Below, piece after piece: positions 10,314 through 21,900 of a stretch of DNA of 64,000 nt; positions within the stretch are counted from its first letter, which is position 1; each line of letters begins with the position of its first letter. The notes below the pieces were generated by a model. The model was given only the letters and a program-made list of their open reading frames with translations, made no database searches and was not told where the DNA came from. The position numbers and the translations under genes were made by a program. The stretch comes from Brettanomyces bruxellensis. Taxonomy: Eukaryota; Ascomycota; Pichiomycetes; Pichiales; Pichiaceae. The stretch covers positions 372,001 to 436,000 of the forward strand of contig NC_054689.1 in the NCBI RefSeq assembly GCF_011074885.1, written 5' to 3'.

Positions 10314-11441
10314 ATGGCTTACCCAGACACTTTCGAGGGTTTCGCGGTTTTCGACCCGTCGCCTGCAACGTGGTCGACGGTGAAAAAATTTGAGTTTAAG
10401 CCGAAGCCCTTTGAGGCGCACGATGTGGACATCCGGATTAACACATGCTCGATCTGCGGGTCGGACGTGCACTCTGCGTCGAACGGGTGGCGCAAGCCGA
10501 ATGCGCACTACCCGTTGGTGGTGGGCCACGAGATCGTGGGGCGCGTGGTGCGCGTGGGCGCTGCGGTGACCGATTTCAAGCCGGGCGACCGCGTCGGCGT
10601 CGGCGCGCAAGCGCAGGCCTGCCTCAAGTGCAAACTTTGCAAATCGCACAACGAGATTTACTGCCCAAAACTTGTGCACACATTCGGGGGTGTGTACCAC
10701 AATGAGGACGGCAGTACGACATTTTCGAACGGCGGATACTCGAACTATGCGCGGATCAACGACTACTTTGTGTTTCACATTCCGCCGGAATTGACCGATG
10801 CGGAGGCTGCGCCGATGCTCTGTGCAGGCGTGACGACTTTCTCGCCGCTCGTGCGCAACATCCCAAAGGAGTTGCCGCAGGGACAGCTGCGCCCACGCGT
10901 CGGCATAGTGGGACTGGGTGGTTTGGGCATGATGGGCATCCAGTGGGCGCATGCGCTAGGCTGCGAGACGACCGTTTTCTCGCGCTCGAGCCGCAAGTGC
11001 GCAGATGCGCGGAAGCTCGGCGCAGACCACTTCATCGCCACCGCAGAGGACAAGGACTGGGTGCGCAAGGTGGAATTCTCGCTCGATCTCATCATCTGCA
11101 CTGCCAACTCAACGCAGAATTTTGATCTCGACACGTACTTGCGCGCGCTCGTCGTGGGCGGCAAATGGGTCAATGTCGGCCTACCGGAAGCGCCCTTCTC
11201 CGTTTCGCCGCGCTCCTTCATGGCCAACGCCTGCTTTATGGGCGGCTCGCATCTCGGCTCCCACGTGGAGATGGTGCGCATGTTTAAGCTTGCCGTGGAA
11301 AAGGGTGTTCGCGCATGGACCGACAAAATTCCCATCAGCGCGCAGGGCGTCAAGGAGGGCTTGGAGCGCTGCAGGGATCACCGCTGCAGGTACAGAGTTG
11401 CTTTGACAGATTTTGATGATGCCTTTCCAGGGCGCGTGTGA
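10314..11441 (+). CDS. ADH6: NADPH-dependent cinnamyl/medium-chain alcohol dehydrogenase (Adh6/Adh7-like)
   Basis: 375 residues, zinc-dependent medium-chain dehydrogenase. Catalytic-zinc ligands are C48 (C-S-I-C-G-S-D-V-H), H71 (G-H-E) and C170. Structural-zinc cysteines are C103, C106, C109 and C117. The Rossmann motif G-L-G-G-L-G is at 200-205, and S-R-S-S-R-K (223-228) after the second strand suits NADPH. The family reduces broad aldehydes and alcohols (cinnamaldehyde, veratraldehyde, fusel aldehydes) in the cytosol. Codon use is strikingly GC-rich (GCG, CGC, CTC) compared with TAD2 or SNX4 nearby. The extreme C-terminus (after about residue 355) differs from the usual family ending and may be lineage-specific. 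Confidence 0.92.
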   Translation: MAYPDTFEGFAVFDPSPATWSTVKKFEFKPKPFEAHDVDIRINTCSICGSDVHSASNGWRKPNAHYPLVVGHEIVGRVVRVGAAVTDFKPGDRVGVGAQAQACLKCKLCKSHNEIYCPKLVHTFGGVYHNEDGSTTFSNGGYSNYARINDYFVFHIPPELTDAEAAPMLCAGVTTFSPLVRNIPKELPQGQLRPRVGIVGLGGLGMMGIQWAHALGCETTVFSRSSRKCADARKLGADHFIATAEDKDWVRKVEFSLDLIICTANSTQNFDLDTYLRALVVGGKWVNVGLPEAPFSVSPRSFMANACFMGGSHLGSHVEMVRMFKLAVEKGVRAWTDKIPISAQGVKEGLERCRDHRCRYRVALTDFDDAFPGRV

Positions 11442-12321
11442 TGATATCCGAGCTTTGTGAGGTAGCTATTTTTTTTTTTATCTTATCTCTTTTTTATTTG
11501 TACTTGTGTAATGATATCTGAGCTTCGTGAATCCCCAACTATTTTCTTATTTATACTTTTTTTTTGGTATTTCTTACTTTGTGATTTACTCTGTGATCCC
11601 TAAACTATTTTTTATTTACCCTTCCTGAATGGGAATTCTTTTACCTGTGCTTTAGATATTTTTTATATATTCTAGATACCTATAGTTTTTTAAATTTTGT
11701 TTTGTATGCTTCTAATTTGTGAGAACGGATAAGTGAAGGAGTAGTGTTGAAGCAGACAAGATTTTTTGGTAGCTGGTTACTGATCTGGAAAGAATTGGTA
11801 GATTAAACAGAGTGGAATAATATGACCTCAATACTAGTTATAACAAAAACTTCATAAAGTAATCGGCGTCACACTAAAATCAATTAAACAAAACTATTAC
11901 AATTCTATAATAAAATATTAAGTTAATAAGGTTGGTGGAGTGCGAGACAATAGCATATATTATTAGATAGCAAATCTGAAGAAATGCGAGCAGTTGAAAT
12001 ATACAAATGAGAGGAAATACAAATCGAAGTAGTAAAAAAAAAGTAAAATGATTAAGGTGAAAGAGCATGCTAATAAATCAGAATATGCAAATCTGAAATT
12101 CAAGTACAATCCATGACATGGTAAAAAAAATGTTTTTTAGGATGAGGGATCCCCAAGAATTTCTCAAAAAGGTAATTGCTTCACTCTTAAGGAAATTTTG
12201 GCCAATAGATCAAACAAATAAATTATGGTTAGTACTACGTCTAACGTTACAAGTAGAAGTAAACCATTTTAGGAATAATCCACTAATCATGAATAATTCA
12301 CAACCGCGAATAACAAGTATT

Positions 12322-12396
12322 TGCATTGAATATATATCTATTGAAAGTATTTCTATGGAAAGTATATCTATTGAAAGTATATCTATTGAAAGCTTT
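12322..12396 (+). repeat. 15-bp tandem repeat (TATTGAAAGTATATC type)
   Basis: Four to five degenerate head-to-tail copies of a 15-bp unit. Because 15 is divisible by three it creates an open reading stretch (E-S-I-S-I repeats) that inflates spurious frames on both strands. Confidence 0.75.
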
Positions 12397-13056
12397 GAAA
12401 AAAATTTTATTAGGATTCTTTTCTTATGTCGGACGCAAAAATATGCTGCATTAGACAAATGCCATCTGACAAATTATACCAAGAATATGTACACCATTAA
12501 AATTAGTACTGATATAAGATTATGCACAACAGGATACAGGAGGTAATTATAGAATGTCTGAACATCAATGAACAAATGTTACAAAATAGAGTCCAATAAT
12601 AGTATCGAAGTGGAAATAGTAATACAAATACACTGAAAATAATATTTTTCTTAGAAATATATAATACTATTATTAGGAATGTGGTATATCACCTACACTA
12701 CAAGCACGTAATAATGGTAGGGACCATAATAAAATGTAGTGGATAAAATATTAGAATTGCATAGCCTGCATACATAATTCGCATTATCAACTTAAGAAGG
12801 AATTAGTTGCACCGATGGAGAAATTCCGAAGGCGATAATGAAAGCAAGCAACTTAGTAGCACTAAACTTCATGATATGCTATCTTGATATATCATCATGA
12901 AGCACCATGCAGACTCTTTTTAATTATCTTGTATATCATTGTCGTTCGTTTCAAGCTCCATTTTGATATAAAAATCATCACTAATGACTTTCAATAAATG
13001 AATTTAAACAATGAGCATGGCACATTGCACTTAGCACAGTTTTGTCTAAGCCTGTC

Positions 13057-13290
13057 TTTATCTAGAATACCTTCATTTAGGATATCCTCATTCTGAATAT
13101 CGTCAATATCCTCATCTATGATATCATCATTTAGAATACCATCATTTAGAATACCATCATTTAGAATACTTTCATCTAGAACATCCCATCTAGAATACTT
13201 TCATCTAGAATACCATCATTTAGAATACTTTCATCTAGAACACCCCATCTAGAATACTTTCATCTAGAATATCCCATCTAGACATTCCTA
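13057..13290 (+). repeat. Degenerate TCTAGAATAC/TTTAGAATAC tandem array
   Basis: More than a dozen copies of a ~12-15 bp unit built from TCTAGAATACTTTCA, TTTAGAATACCATCA and TCTAGAACACCCCA variants. A visible higher-order pattern alternates long and short units. It lies just 3' of the MNN4-like stop codon. Confidence 0.85.
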
Positions 13291-13353
13291 TCCAAGCATG
13301 TATAAGCACATCCCATTCCATCCCACAAATATTCTATAAACAACATTTTCTTT

Positions 13354-15804
13354 TTAAGCATCCCGCTCCAACGCAATCTTCATTAATGTGGCATCCGGCC
13401 GGAGAACCTTTGGATAAGGCTGTGCTTCAATTGGGGCCTTGACAATTTTCGTGTCACCAGAATCCTCTAGTTGTTTTTTCATCACCATGTGCCTGTCTAT
13501 GTATTCGCGCTGAAAAAGTTCATCTAGACGCACCTCCGGGTTGTTGCTGCAGCTGTTGCCCTCGCGGTCTGCGCGCGCGCACACGCTGTCGGGAACCCAG
13601 GTGCGGTACCGCGACCTCCATGTGTGTTCTTCCCAGCTCCAGTTGTTGCGGTAGCGCATGTACTCGCGCCCAAGGATGCGCAACACCCCCTGCGGGAGAA
13701 AGGCGCGCTCCCCCTCAAATAGCGCAGGGATCACCGGAGAAATTTCTGATTCCAAGTAGTAGTGATTGTTTCTGTCCATGAGAAAGCGCCGGAAGTCCTT
13801 TTCCGCGACGTCGTTATCCAAAAGGAATTTCTTGTGTTCTTTCGCAAGGTTTTTACCCATTGCGCGGCGGCTTGGGCGCTCCTTAGCGAATGCGAGCGCA
13901 GTTATATCAATGAAAAGACCCGTATGCACATCTATGAAGCGCGCATCGATCGCATTGCGCCCGTTGCCCTTAGCGCGGTAAAAGAAGCTGTTGCCGACGT
14001 CCAAGTAGTATGCGCCCATACCGATGTCTGCGAGCAGTGCGTCCTGTGGTACTGGCGCATCCACATCCGCATTTGCGCTTGCGCTGCCGCTCACGTCCAC
14101 AATCACGCTGTGCGCATACTTGCGCGCCAACTCCACGAGCGCTGCCTGCGTCACCTGCACGTCGTGGTCAAAATCCCAGGCAAGAGTGAGCCCGTTGAAG
14201 TAGTATCCTAGCAACGAGCCGTGCGCAATCCAGGTGTCGATGCCGGCGGTGCGCGTGAAGCGCAACCATGCGCGCATCAGGCGGTGAAGACCGGACTTCG
14301 ACTCATACTCAGGAAGTTTGCGGCTGCTGATAAAGCGCCAGTCGAGGTGCGCGCCGTTGTCTGCGCCAATTGGCGTGTATCCGGCCTCGTGGAAGAACTT
14401 GGGAAAGTCGTTTTTGGGGTGCCCATCTGCGAACTGCACCACCTCCTTGTTAAGGCGCAACTGCGTCGAGTACTTTGGGTCACATTCGAGGGCACCCTGC
14501 GCGGCATCCTGGCACTTGCGCTCGATCTCCGCCACGGCGCTCTGCGCAGCCTCCTTCACGCTGTCCTCGCCATCGCGCCACTCGAATGCGCTGCTGTCAA
14601 GCTGCACGGCACTGCGTTGCTTGTCCACACGCTCCGCAACCACGCGCATCACGTCCAAGTCAGCGTACTTGGCGCTGTCCGCAACCATGCGCGTCTTGTC
14701 GATGGCGCCGTTGAGCCGGTGCATCTGGTCCACAATCGAGATCTCGTTGGTATCCGCATGCCCCTGGCGGTACTGCGCCATCAGATGGTCGAGAAGCGGC
14801 TGGCGGCCCTTAGATTCAACGGTGCGCACGGCGAGCGCCCTTGCGCTGGTGGCGTCAACGAAGATGATGCGCTCGGGAGTAGGCATCTCGTGGTATAGAT
14901 AAGTGCCGGCCATGAGCACGCGCGCATCCCGCGCAATGCGCGGGTCGGAGACGCCGGTAATCTTGAAGCGCGGATACGCTGGGTCCGGGAGTGCAGCGAC
15001 TTCGTCTGCGCTGAGGTCACGGCATGCGCGGCGCGTGGAAAATCCTGTTTCCTCAATAAACTGCGCGCAGCCGCTTATCGGCTGGCCGCGGTGCGCGGAT
15101 AAATACCGGTCGCTCGGCAAAAGCCGCTTGTTGAAATCGGTCCAGTCCTTCCAGCAAAATTCAAGCTCCAGTTTGGGGTCAAAATTTTCGTCGTGTGACT
15201 CCAAATAATCAGCCACCTGCGCCACATACAACGCGACTGGGAGTCGCGGGTCGAAAGTCGTCATTGTGTATTTTAGTCGCCATTTGGACATCCGCTTTCT
15301 TTCCGGACGTCGGAGAATCGTCTGATCAAGCCGTAACTCCGACAGTTTGTCCTCGGACGAGCTCAGAAGGTTGATTATACTCTTGGCCAGATCGTTTCGC
15401 GGCGTTTCGTGATATTGCCACTGGTTCATTGCCACAGTTGTCGTGTGGTAATATCTAAAAACAACGAGCATTACCGTAATCAGCAGACCCAAAATGGTGG
15501 CCCGCTTGATACTGCCGGGTCCCCGGGGTCTTCTTAAGTGTAATCGGCCAGCTGATGACCGTTTCATGCTAGAAATCAGCCGTGATAGGCCCATCCCGTG
15601 ACCAAATCTGCCCTGTCTCGTGTTTTCGTCTGTTTCTTCGATGGAAAAATCGGTCTGCACAAGTCTGGGGCTGGAAATTCCTCCTTTTGTGCCTTCGTGG
15701 TCGCTCAAAGTGGTGCCTGAGCTCTGCTCGAGGTCTGGGCTGTGCTCTGGCGATGTCTGTGCTGAAGGGGAGCCGCTCAACTGGTTGTACTGCGGGTTTC
15801 CCAT
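13354..15804 (-). CDS. MNN4: Mnn4-like mannosylphosphorylation protein, LicD family
   Basis: 816 residues from the ATG at 15804; an upstream in-frame GTG is not used as a start. It is a type II membrane protein: a cytosolic Ser/Pro-rich tail with basic R/K residues, one transmembrane helix at about 102-118, then a lumenal domain. The LicD domain contains W-I-A-H-G-S-L-L-G-Y-Y and W-D-F-D-H-D-V-Q-V (the D-x-D-x-D metal/nucleotide motif), and later F-I-D-V-H-T-G-L-F-I-D-I-T. Mnn4 and its paralogue Mnn14 are needed to add mannosylphosphate to N-glycans in the Golgi. There is no Lys/Glu repeat tail like that of S. cerevisiae Mnn4. Codons are very GC-rich, like the ADH6-like gene. The gene runs divergently from the SNQ2-like gene across 3.2 kb. 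Confidence 0.85.
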   Translation of the reverse strand: MGNPQYNQLSGSPSAQTSPEHSPDLEQSSGTTLSDHEGTKGGISSPRLVQTDFSIEETDENTRQGRFGHGMGLSRLISSMKRSSAGRLHLRRPRGPGSIKRATILGLLITVMLVVFRYYHTTTVAMNQWQYHETPRNDLAKSIINLLSSSEDKLSELRLDQTILRRPERKRMSKWRLKYTMTTFDPRLPVALYVAQVADYLESHDENFDPKLELEFCWKDWTDFNKRLLPSDRYLSAHRGQPISGCAQFIEETGFSTRRACRDLSADEVAALPDPAYPRFKITGVSDPRIARDARVLMAGTYLYHEMPTPERIIFVDATSARALAVRTVESKGRQPLLDHLMAQYRQGHADTNEISIVDQMHRLNGAIDKTRMVADSAKYADLDVMRVVAERVDKQRSAVQLDSSAFEWRDGEDSVKEAAQSAVAEIERKCQDAAQGALECDPKYSTQLRLNKEVVQFADGHPKNDFPKFFHEAGYTPIGADNGAHLDWRFISSRKLPEYESKSGLHRLMRAWLRFTRTAGIDTWIAHGSLLGYYFNGLTLAWDFDHDVQVTQAALVELARKYAHSVIVDVSGSASANADVDAPVPQDALLADIGMGAYYLDVGNSFFYRAKGNGRNAIDARFIDVHTGLFIDITALAFAKERPSRRAMGKNLAKEHKKFLLDNDVAEKDFRRFLMDRNNHYYLESEISPVIPALFEGERAFLPQGVLRILGREYMRYRNNWSWEEHTWRSRYRTWVPDSVCARADREGNSCSNNPEVRLDELFQREYIDRHMVMKKQLEDSGDTKIVKAPIEAQPYPKVLRPDATLMKIALERDA

Positions 15805-17055
15805 TGATGTGTTTGCAGGCACTGTTAGATGATTGGAGAAGGGGTTATAGAAGTGGTTGTAGAAGTGGTTGAAAAATGGTTGGTGTATTAGTTGATGGAT
15901 TAGTTGATGGATTAGGATGTATTAACTATGAAATAACAGCTATGATCGATTAATTGCGATTAACTGTGATAAAGTAACCGTCCAATCTGTACTGCTCGGG
16001 CTCGTCTATTCTCGATAATCCCTATATGTGATCCCAGCGAATATTATACTCACAGCTTGTTGTCCTGTGATATATTTCTTGATTTCTTATTCTTCAATTA
16101 TCTCCAGTTTTCTTTCTAGTTCCTATTTCTATTTCTTATTCTCTCCTTCTATTTTCTTTCTATTCCTTGTTCTCTCTTTCGATCGCTCCTGGTATCCCTT
16201 ACTCTAACCGTTGGAAAGCAGCAAAAATGCAAATTGGATTCAATCAAATTGCAACCAGGTCACAAGACCGCTTTTGCGTTAGTGTGATGTCAAATAAAAG
16301 GAAACACTCAAGAGAAAATATAAACCTCAAAATTGGACAGAAAAAAGATCCGACTCAAGTTCGGCCAAAAACTGACAAAAGATAATGACAGCACGGAAAT
16401 AGAAAGGAGATAAAGCGAAAGAGTACAATTCAATTGTTCTCGATGAAAAAGTCTCAGGTCCAGAACTAAAATCCAGACAATTCGAAGAAAGGGTTTGCGA
16501 TGAAAACGATATTTGTACGATCGAATTAAAGTATATAAGAAGTTTGTGCGTTGTCTAAGCAGTTGCAAATGTGATCCAGTTTGGTCTGAATCAACATTGG
16601 CGATTATTTGCACTATAAGAGGTTCGAAGTTTAACGCTGAAAAAACAAGTCTGGTTACATGCAATGAAAAATTTTGAGACCAAGGCTTGGAAGCTGGAGA
16701 ATAATAAAAGCCTGGTTATGCGCTTGTGAGAATTGAATAGCCGATTTGTGGGCTGTTACCGACGAATATGGAAACAATGAACAAACAAAAGCGTACCAGG
16801 ACAAGGTCAAACAATGTCAGAATTGCAAAAAACGGACTGCTCATGCCAAATGTAAAAATGGTAACAATGCAAACTGTTTTTCGTTGCGGGAGGAAAAAAA
16901 AGAATAACAGACAAATGATCGCCGGATGAATCCCGGTCTAGAGACCAAAAAAAAAAAAAAAAATTACGAAGTAAAACATAAACAAAAGCCAAGCCTGGCT
17001 TTGAAGCAGGCACAGTAATATTTCAAAGATAAGCGGATGTACCTTTGGTGAGATA

Positions 17056-17196
17056 CAGCGCAGGCGCATCCCATACATATTTTCCAACCCTTCAGCGCAA
17101 GCCCTTTATCCACAACTTACAATGCGGCAATGGTCGCGCATTCCATATTATCCGTTATCAGCGCAGGGTCACCAGAGGCATAGATTTCCCAGCGCA
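17056..17196 (+). promoter_or_regulatory. Four identical CAGCGCA motifs
   Basis: CAGCGCA occurs at 17056-17062, 17093-17099, 17159-17165 and 17190-17196, all on the plus strand, within a locally GC-richer block flanked by AT-rich DNA. Further GCGCA cores lie between them. The regularity suggests a regulatory element, but I know no factor with this site. Confidence 0.4.
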
Positions 17197-17584
17197 CGTA
17201 CCGGGTCCTTCCGAAAGTTTCTTTAACACTACATTATTTTTTTAACCCTATGCGCGCCCTGCTTTTGCCGAGTAGTTGCCGCGACTGATTGCCTTCGGCA
17301 CACACGGCTTCCGACCAACAAAAAAGCATCTGGTGTACGGGTGCTGCAAACTCTTAGAGGAAAAAAAAAGGTCGAAAAAAAAAGGTCACTTCTGTTCCTG
17401 CGTTAACCCCGCTAAGTTCGATAGTGCAGAAATTTCAGAATCGCATATTTTCTAGTATTAAGCTTGTATTGCTGTTGCCAGGCAAAAAAATCCACCAGTC
17501 TGCATGGTTATAATAACTTTCAAATTGTTACTATCCTATTACTAGAGGTCGTAATTTAGACAATGTAGCCGATTGACGCGTCGG

Positions 17585-17713
17585 CAATATTAATCTGAAG
17601 ATTCAAGTTGCCGATGCGTCTATTTGTTGATATTAGTCTGAAGATTTAAGTTGCCGATTTATCTATTTCTTGATATTAGCCTGAAGATTTAAGTTGCCGA
17701 TTTCTCTATTTCT
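17585..17713 (+). repeat. Three copies of a 43-bp tandem repeat
   Basis: Copies start near 17585, 17628 and 17671. The shared core is CTGAAGATTTAAGTTGCCGA followed by T-C-T-A-T-T-T. Copies two and three differ at only a few positions, and copy one is more diverged. Confidence 0.85.
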
Positions 17714-17778
17714 TTATCGCAAGAATGATAATTCAATGTATGCTTAATACATTAGATTTGGTTACAAATCGCTTATCG

Positions 17779-17785
17779 CCGCGGA
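17779..17785 (-). promoter_or_regulatory. PDRE-like TCCGCGG site
   Basis: CCGCGGA on the plus strand, i.e. TCCGCGG on the minus, seven of eight bases of the Pdr1/Pdr3 element. It is about 1.2 kb upstream of the SNQ2-like ATG, rather far, so regulation through it is speculative. Confidence 0.2.
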
Positions 17786-18779
17786 CTTATGATTTTGGCT
17801 GCCAGTATCCGAATACGAAGTAGCTCGGTCAGATCGGACATTATTTTTTGCTTAAGTCCGCTATCTGGGCCCAACACAAGTGATAAATTAATTCAATATG
17901 AAGATTTCATGAAGTATGTGCTTATTCGGCACACCCATTATAACTCTTCCCCACTTCCAAAAGGTACATTACTAATCAAGAAGTGCGAGGATGTAGCTTT
18001 AATATTAACACTGGTTTAAATACAGCAGAAGGCAAAAATCCCCGCAAATCCTTAATGTTGTTTTCCTCGAGTTCTCCAATTCTTTAATGTGAATAATTTT
18101 GCCATCTTATTAAGTAATTAATCTTGCTTTTCGATGCTGGTTATTTTTAGATCGTGGATATTATGAAGCAAGATACGCGAGATACTGCGTTATTCGGCAA
18201 GCTCGGCGATGAGCCAAATCTCCGGTGCGCTACTGTTTGCGGAGGAAAAATTAAAAGTGTAGTATTTCTCAGTCCGATTATCAGCCGTATTGCCAGATTT
18301 AGGAGTGCAAAGCACTTTGTACCATTTCAATTGGTAATCCGAAGTATAAGTAAAAGTTCATAAAAATACCAGATTCGCTTGTGGAGAGGGTATGATTCAC
18401 CACTGATGCTGGTGCATTGTTTAATTTGTGGTTGTTCTATTGTATAAAAAATCATTTTATAGTTTAAAAGCGAAGGGCGAGTCCAACAGTGAAAAATACT
18501 TATAAACCGTTTTGCTACATGCACGTGGGAATGCAGGCATATATAGTTGGATATTGCCATAGAAGTTAACATAGTTTTTTAGTATACTTTATGTTTTTAG
18601 TGCGTGTGTAGGAAAGCACAAAAAGGATTAACTTTTGGCAAGAGATAGTTGGTAGTGTACTTAAAAAAGCGAATTACAGAATAAGTGGGATTGCTAATTG
18701 AAACGAATAATTGAGCAGAGGGTATTTAGGCGAAACCGAGATATACGTTGCGATAGTTTATAGTTATTGATATTTGAAT

Positions 18780-18962
18780 ACGTTGGAACTTCATACTTCA
18801 TATTTCATTACTTCATCAGTTCAATACGTTGAAAGTTCATTACTTTATCATTTAAGTACTTCATTACTTCATTACTTAATTATTTCACTACTTAAGTACT
18901 TGATTACTTGATTACTTGATTACTTCAATACTTTGATACTTCATCACTTATCACTTCATCAC
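18780..18962 (+). repeat. Degenerate ATTACTTC / GATTACTT array at promoter
   Basis: About twenty imperfect 8-10 bp units (TTCATTACTTCA, TTGATTACTTGA and similar) run up to the SNQ2-like start codon. The array probably forms most of the 5' leader or core promoter. Confidence 0.75.
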
Positions 18963-18964
18963 TC

Positions 18965-21900
18965 ATGTCTTCGTCCTCACAATCAAACGAGAAGCCTCAC
19001 AGGGCCTCTACATCGTCTGAGTCAATTCCAGAATCTTATCATGGATATTCGGACCAGGAGGAGGAAGAATTTCGAGAATCGCAAGATATCGGGGAGCTCC
19101 ATCGAGTGGTTACTCAATCCAGGCAGAGCAGTGTTGGCCCGGATGTTTTGACGCGACTATCGACGCTCTCGCAGACGCTTTCGCATATGTCGCATGCAGA
19201 CATGCAAGCGTTCCATATTGACCCGAACGACTTTGACTTGAAGAGTGTGTTGAAGTTCATTTCGTCGCGGCACGACGAGCTGGGTGTTCCTGAGAAAAAA
19301 ACGTGGGTTGTGTATGATGAGCTCAGTGTGATGGGCAAGGACTCGTCTACGGCAACTGTGCAGGATGTGGGTTCATTGTTGTTTTTCTGGGTGGACTGGG
19401 TGAGGCGATTAGGAGGAGTTGGGAGAGGTGGTGGGGAGAGGGGGGATGGAAATGTGGAAGGTAAGAACAGGGAGAGGGGGAATGCTGAAGATATTTCTAA
19501 GGAGAGCGATACTAATGCTATTTCTCAGCAAGGTAATGCAGGTACTTATCAGCAAGAAGATCTAGCTGATACTCAGAAAGGTAACACTTTCCAGCAAAGC
19601 AATACCAATAGTACTTCCCAGAAAGGTAATACTTTCCAGCAAAGTAATACCAATAGTACTTCCCAGAAAAGCACCCCCAACCCAGCATACCGACACCTCA
19701 TCCACCGGGTGAACGGCATCGCGGAGCCCGGGACACTGACGCTTGTGTTGGGCCGCCCCGGGGCCGGGTGCTCGACGCTATTGAAGGCGTTGGCGGGCCA
19801 GACCCAGGCATACGAGGAGGTGCAAGGTGTGGTGAGCTACGGGGGCATCCCGCAGAAGGACCTGGTGCAGCAGTTCGCATCGCAGTTGGTGTACGTGCCC
19901 GAGTTGGACGAGCACTTCCCGTACTTGACCGTGGAGCAGACGCTTGAGTTTGCGATCGCGTGCAAGACACCTGCCGTGAGGGTGCAAGGGGTGACAAGGA
20001 GACAGTACATCCGCACGATCAAGGAGCTCTACGCGGCGGTTTTCGGGCTCCACCACGTGCAGAAGACGCTTGTGGGCGGGGACTTCGTGCGGGGCATCTC
20101 CGGGGGCCAGCGGAAGCGTGTGTCGATTGCCGAGGCCATGGCCACCAGGGGTACCGTGTACTGCTACGACAATGCCACGCGGGGGTTGGACGCGTCCACG
20201 GCACTCGAGTTTGTGCGGGCACTCCGCACGTCGACGAACTTCGCGGGCACCGCGTGCGTGGTGACGGCGTACCAGGCCTCAGAGAGCATCTACCAGGCGT
20301 TTGACCATGTGTGTGTGCTGTACGCGGGCCGCCAGGTGTACTTTGGGCCGGCCGACCGCGCGGTGGCCTACTTCGAGCGGCTGGGCTTCGCACGGCCCGC
20401 CCGGCAGACCAGCTCCGAGTTCTTGACCTGTGTGACGGACCCGGACGCGAGAACCGCCCGGCCGGGTTTCGAGGGCCGCGTGCCACACACCGCGGGCCAG
20501 TTCGAGTCGCTCTGGCGGGGCTCGCCCGAGTTCGCGGCCCTCAAGGCCCGGCAGACCTCCCTGCAGGCCAGGCAGCACCCGGCGGCCACCACGCGGGCGT
20601 TCCGCGAGGCCCACGCCGCCGACCGCCAGAAGTACGCCCGCAAACGCTCCCTCTACCTGGTGAACTACCCCCAGCAGCTCGCCTTGTGCCTGTGGCGGGC
20701 CGCCTGCACCATTGCAAACAACACCGCCTACACCGTCACCAACATCGCCGTGGCCGTCGTCCAGGCCCTCATCACGGGCTCCCTCTACTTCAACACACCG
20801 CAGACAACCTCCGGGGCCTTCTCCCGAAGCGGCATCCTCTTCTTCGCCATCTTCTACTTCGTGGTCATGGGCTTGGCCCAGATCGCCGCCCTGTTCCAGT
20901 CCCGCCCCATCCTCAACAAGCAGCGGGGCTACACGCTCTACCACCCGTCCGCCCAGCTCCTCTCCGCAAAGCTCATCGAGCTCCCCATCCGCTTCTTCAC
21001 CATCCTCGCCTTCTCGCTCATCCTCTACTTCCTCTCCAACTTGAAACGCCAACCCGGTGCTTTCTTCTTCTTCCTGCTCTTCGTCAACGTCGCCGTGGAG
21101 GCCGTCGCCTCGCTCTTTACCCTCGTGGCCTCCTGCTGCCCGACCCTCACCTCCGCCAACGCTCTAACCGGCATCCTCATGATGCTGATGATCCTCTACT
21201 CCTCCTTCATGATCCAGCGGCCCTCCATGTACTGGTGGTTCCGCTGGTTCTCCTACGCCAACCCGGTGCTCTACGGCTTCGAGTCCCTCATCACCAGCGA
21301 GTTCTTGGGCCGCCTCATGCCGTGCTCTGCCGCCCAGCTCGTCCCTCACGGGTCCCACTACTCCTCCTCCCCAAATAACACTGTTTGTGCATTTGTTGGG
21401 GCCGCCTTGACCCGCCAGGAGTTCCCAAGTGCCGGAAACGCCGTCGACGGCAGCATCTACCTCAGCTTGGCCTTCCAGTACAGCTACAGCCACGCCTGGC
21501 GCAACTTGGGCATTCTCTTTGGCTTCATCCTCGGGGCCGACATCCTCAACGTGCTTCTCGTGGAGTACTACAACCCCGTTGTCGTGTCTGCGGACCGTAT
21601 GCTGTTTGTCCGCCGTCGGAGGGGTGTTGATTTGGAGAGTAAGTTGGTTGGACGGAATCTAGATAAACCTGAAAGTACTATCATTGCTAGTACTGAGCCT
21701 GAAAGCGCTATCGTTCCTAGTAATACTCGGAGTGCTCAGCCTGAAAGTGCTAATACTCAAAGCCCTATCATTCCTAGTACTAATTCCCAAAGCACCAATG
21801 CTCAAAGTACTATGATTCCTAGTGCTCATTCCCAAAATACTTTCACCCAATCCTCCCCCTTCGGAACCCACTTGGGCTCCCCTGACATCTTCCTGTGGCG

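Larger units (their letters stand above)
11442..13353. other. 1.9 kb AT-rich convergent gap
   Basis: Lies between the 3' ends of the ADH6-like and MNN4-like genes. It holds two tandem-repeat arrays (listed separately) and an imperfect inverted repeat near 12868-12902 (CTTCATGATAT against ATATCATCATGAAG). A 142-residue frame at 12118-12546 is AT-driven and includes the 15-bp repeats; I do not support it as a gene. Confidence 0.55.
15805..18964. other. 3.2 kb divergent intergenic region, MNN4-like/SNQ2-like
   Basis: No supported gene. From left to right: purine-rich short repeats (15830-15915), a pyrimidine-rich stretch (16075-16185), a T/A-tract near 16945-16962, a GC-richer block with four CAGCGCA sites (17056-17196), a 43-bp tandem repeat (17585-17713), a GC-type zinc-cluster site (17779-17785), and an ATTACTT-type array just before the SNQ2-like ATG. 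Frames up to 118 residues occur here but none shows family features. Confidence 0.5.

Noticed and set aside
12118..12546. 142-residue open frame
   Set aside because: AT-driven; about a third is made of the 15-bp tandem repeat; no family features and both strands are open.
12322..13290. CRISPR-like direct repeats
   Set aside because: Units are contiguous and degenerate without unique spacers; the genome is eukaryotic.
19698..21493. Several long antisense frames across the ABC pump
   Set aside because: High GC third positions remove stops on the other frames; none has family features.
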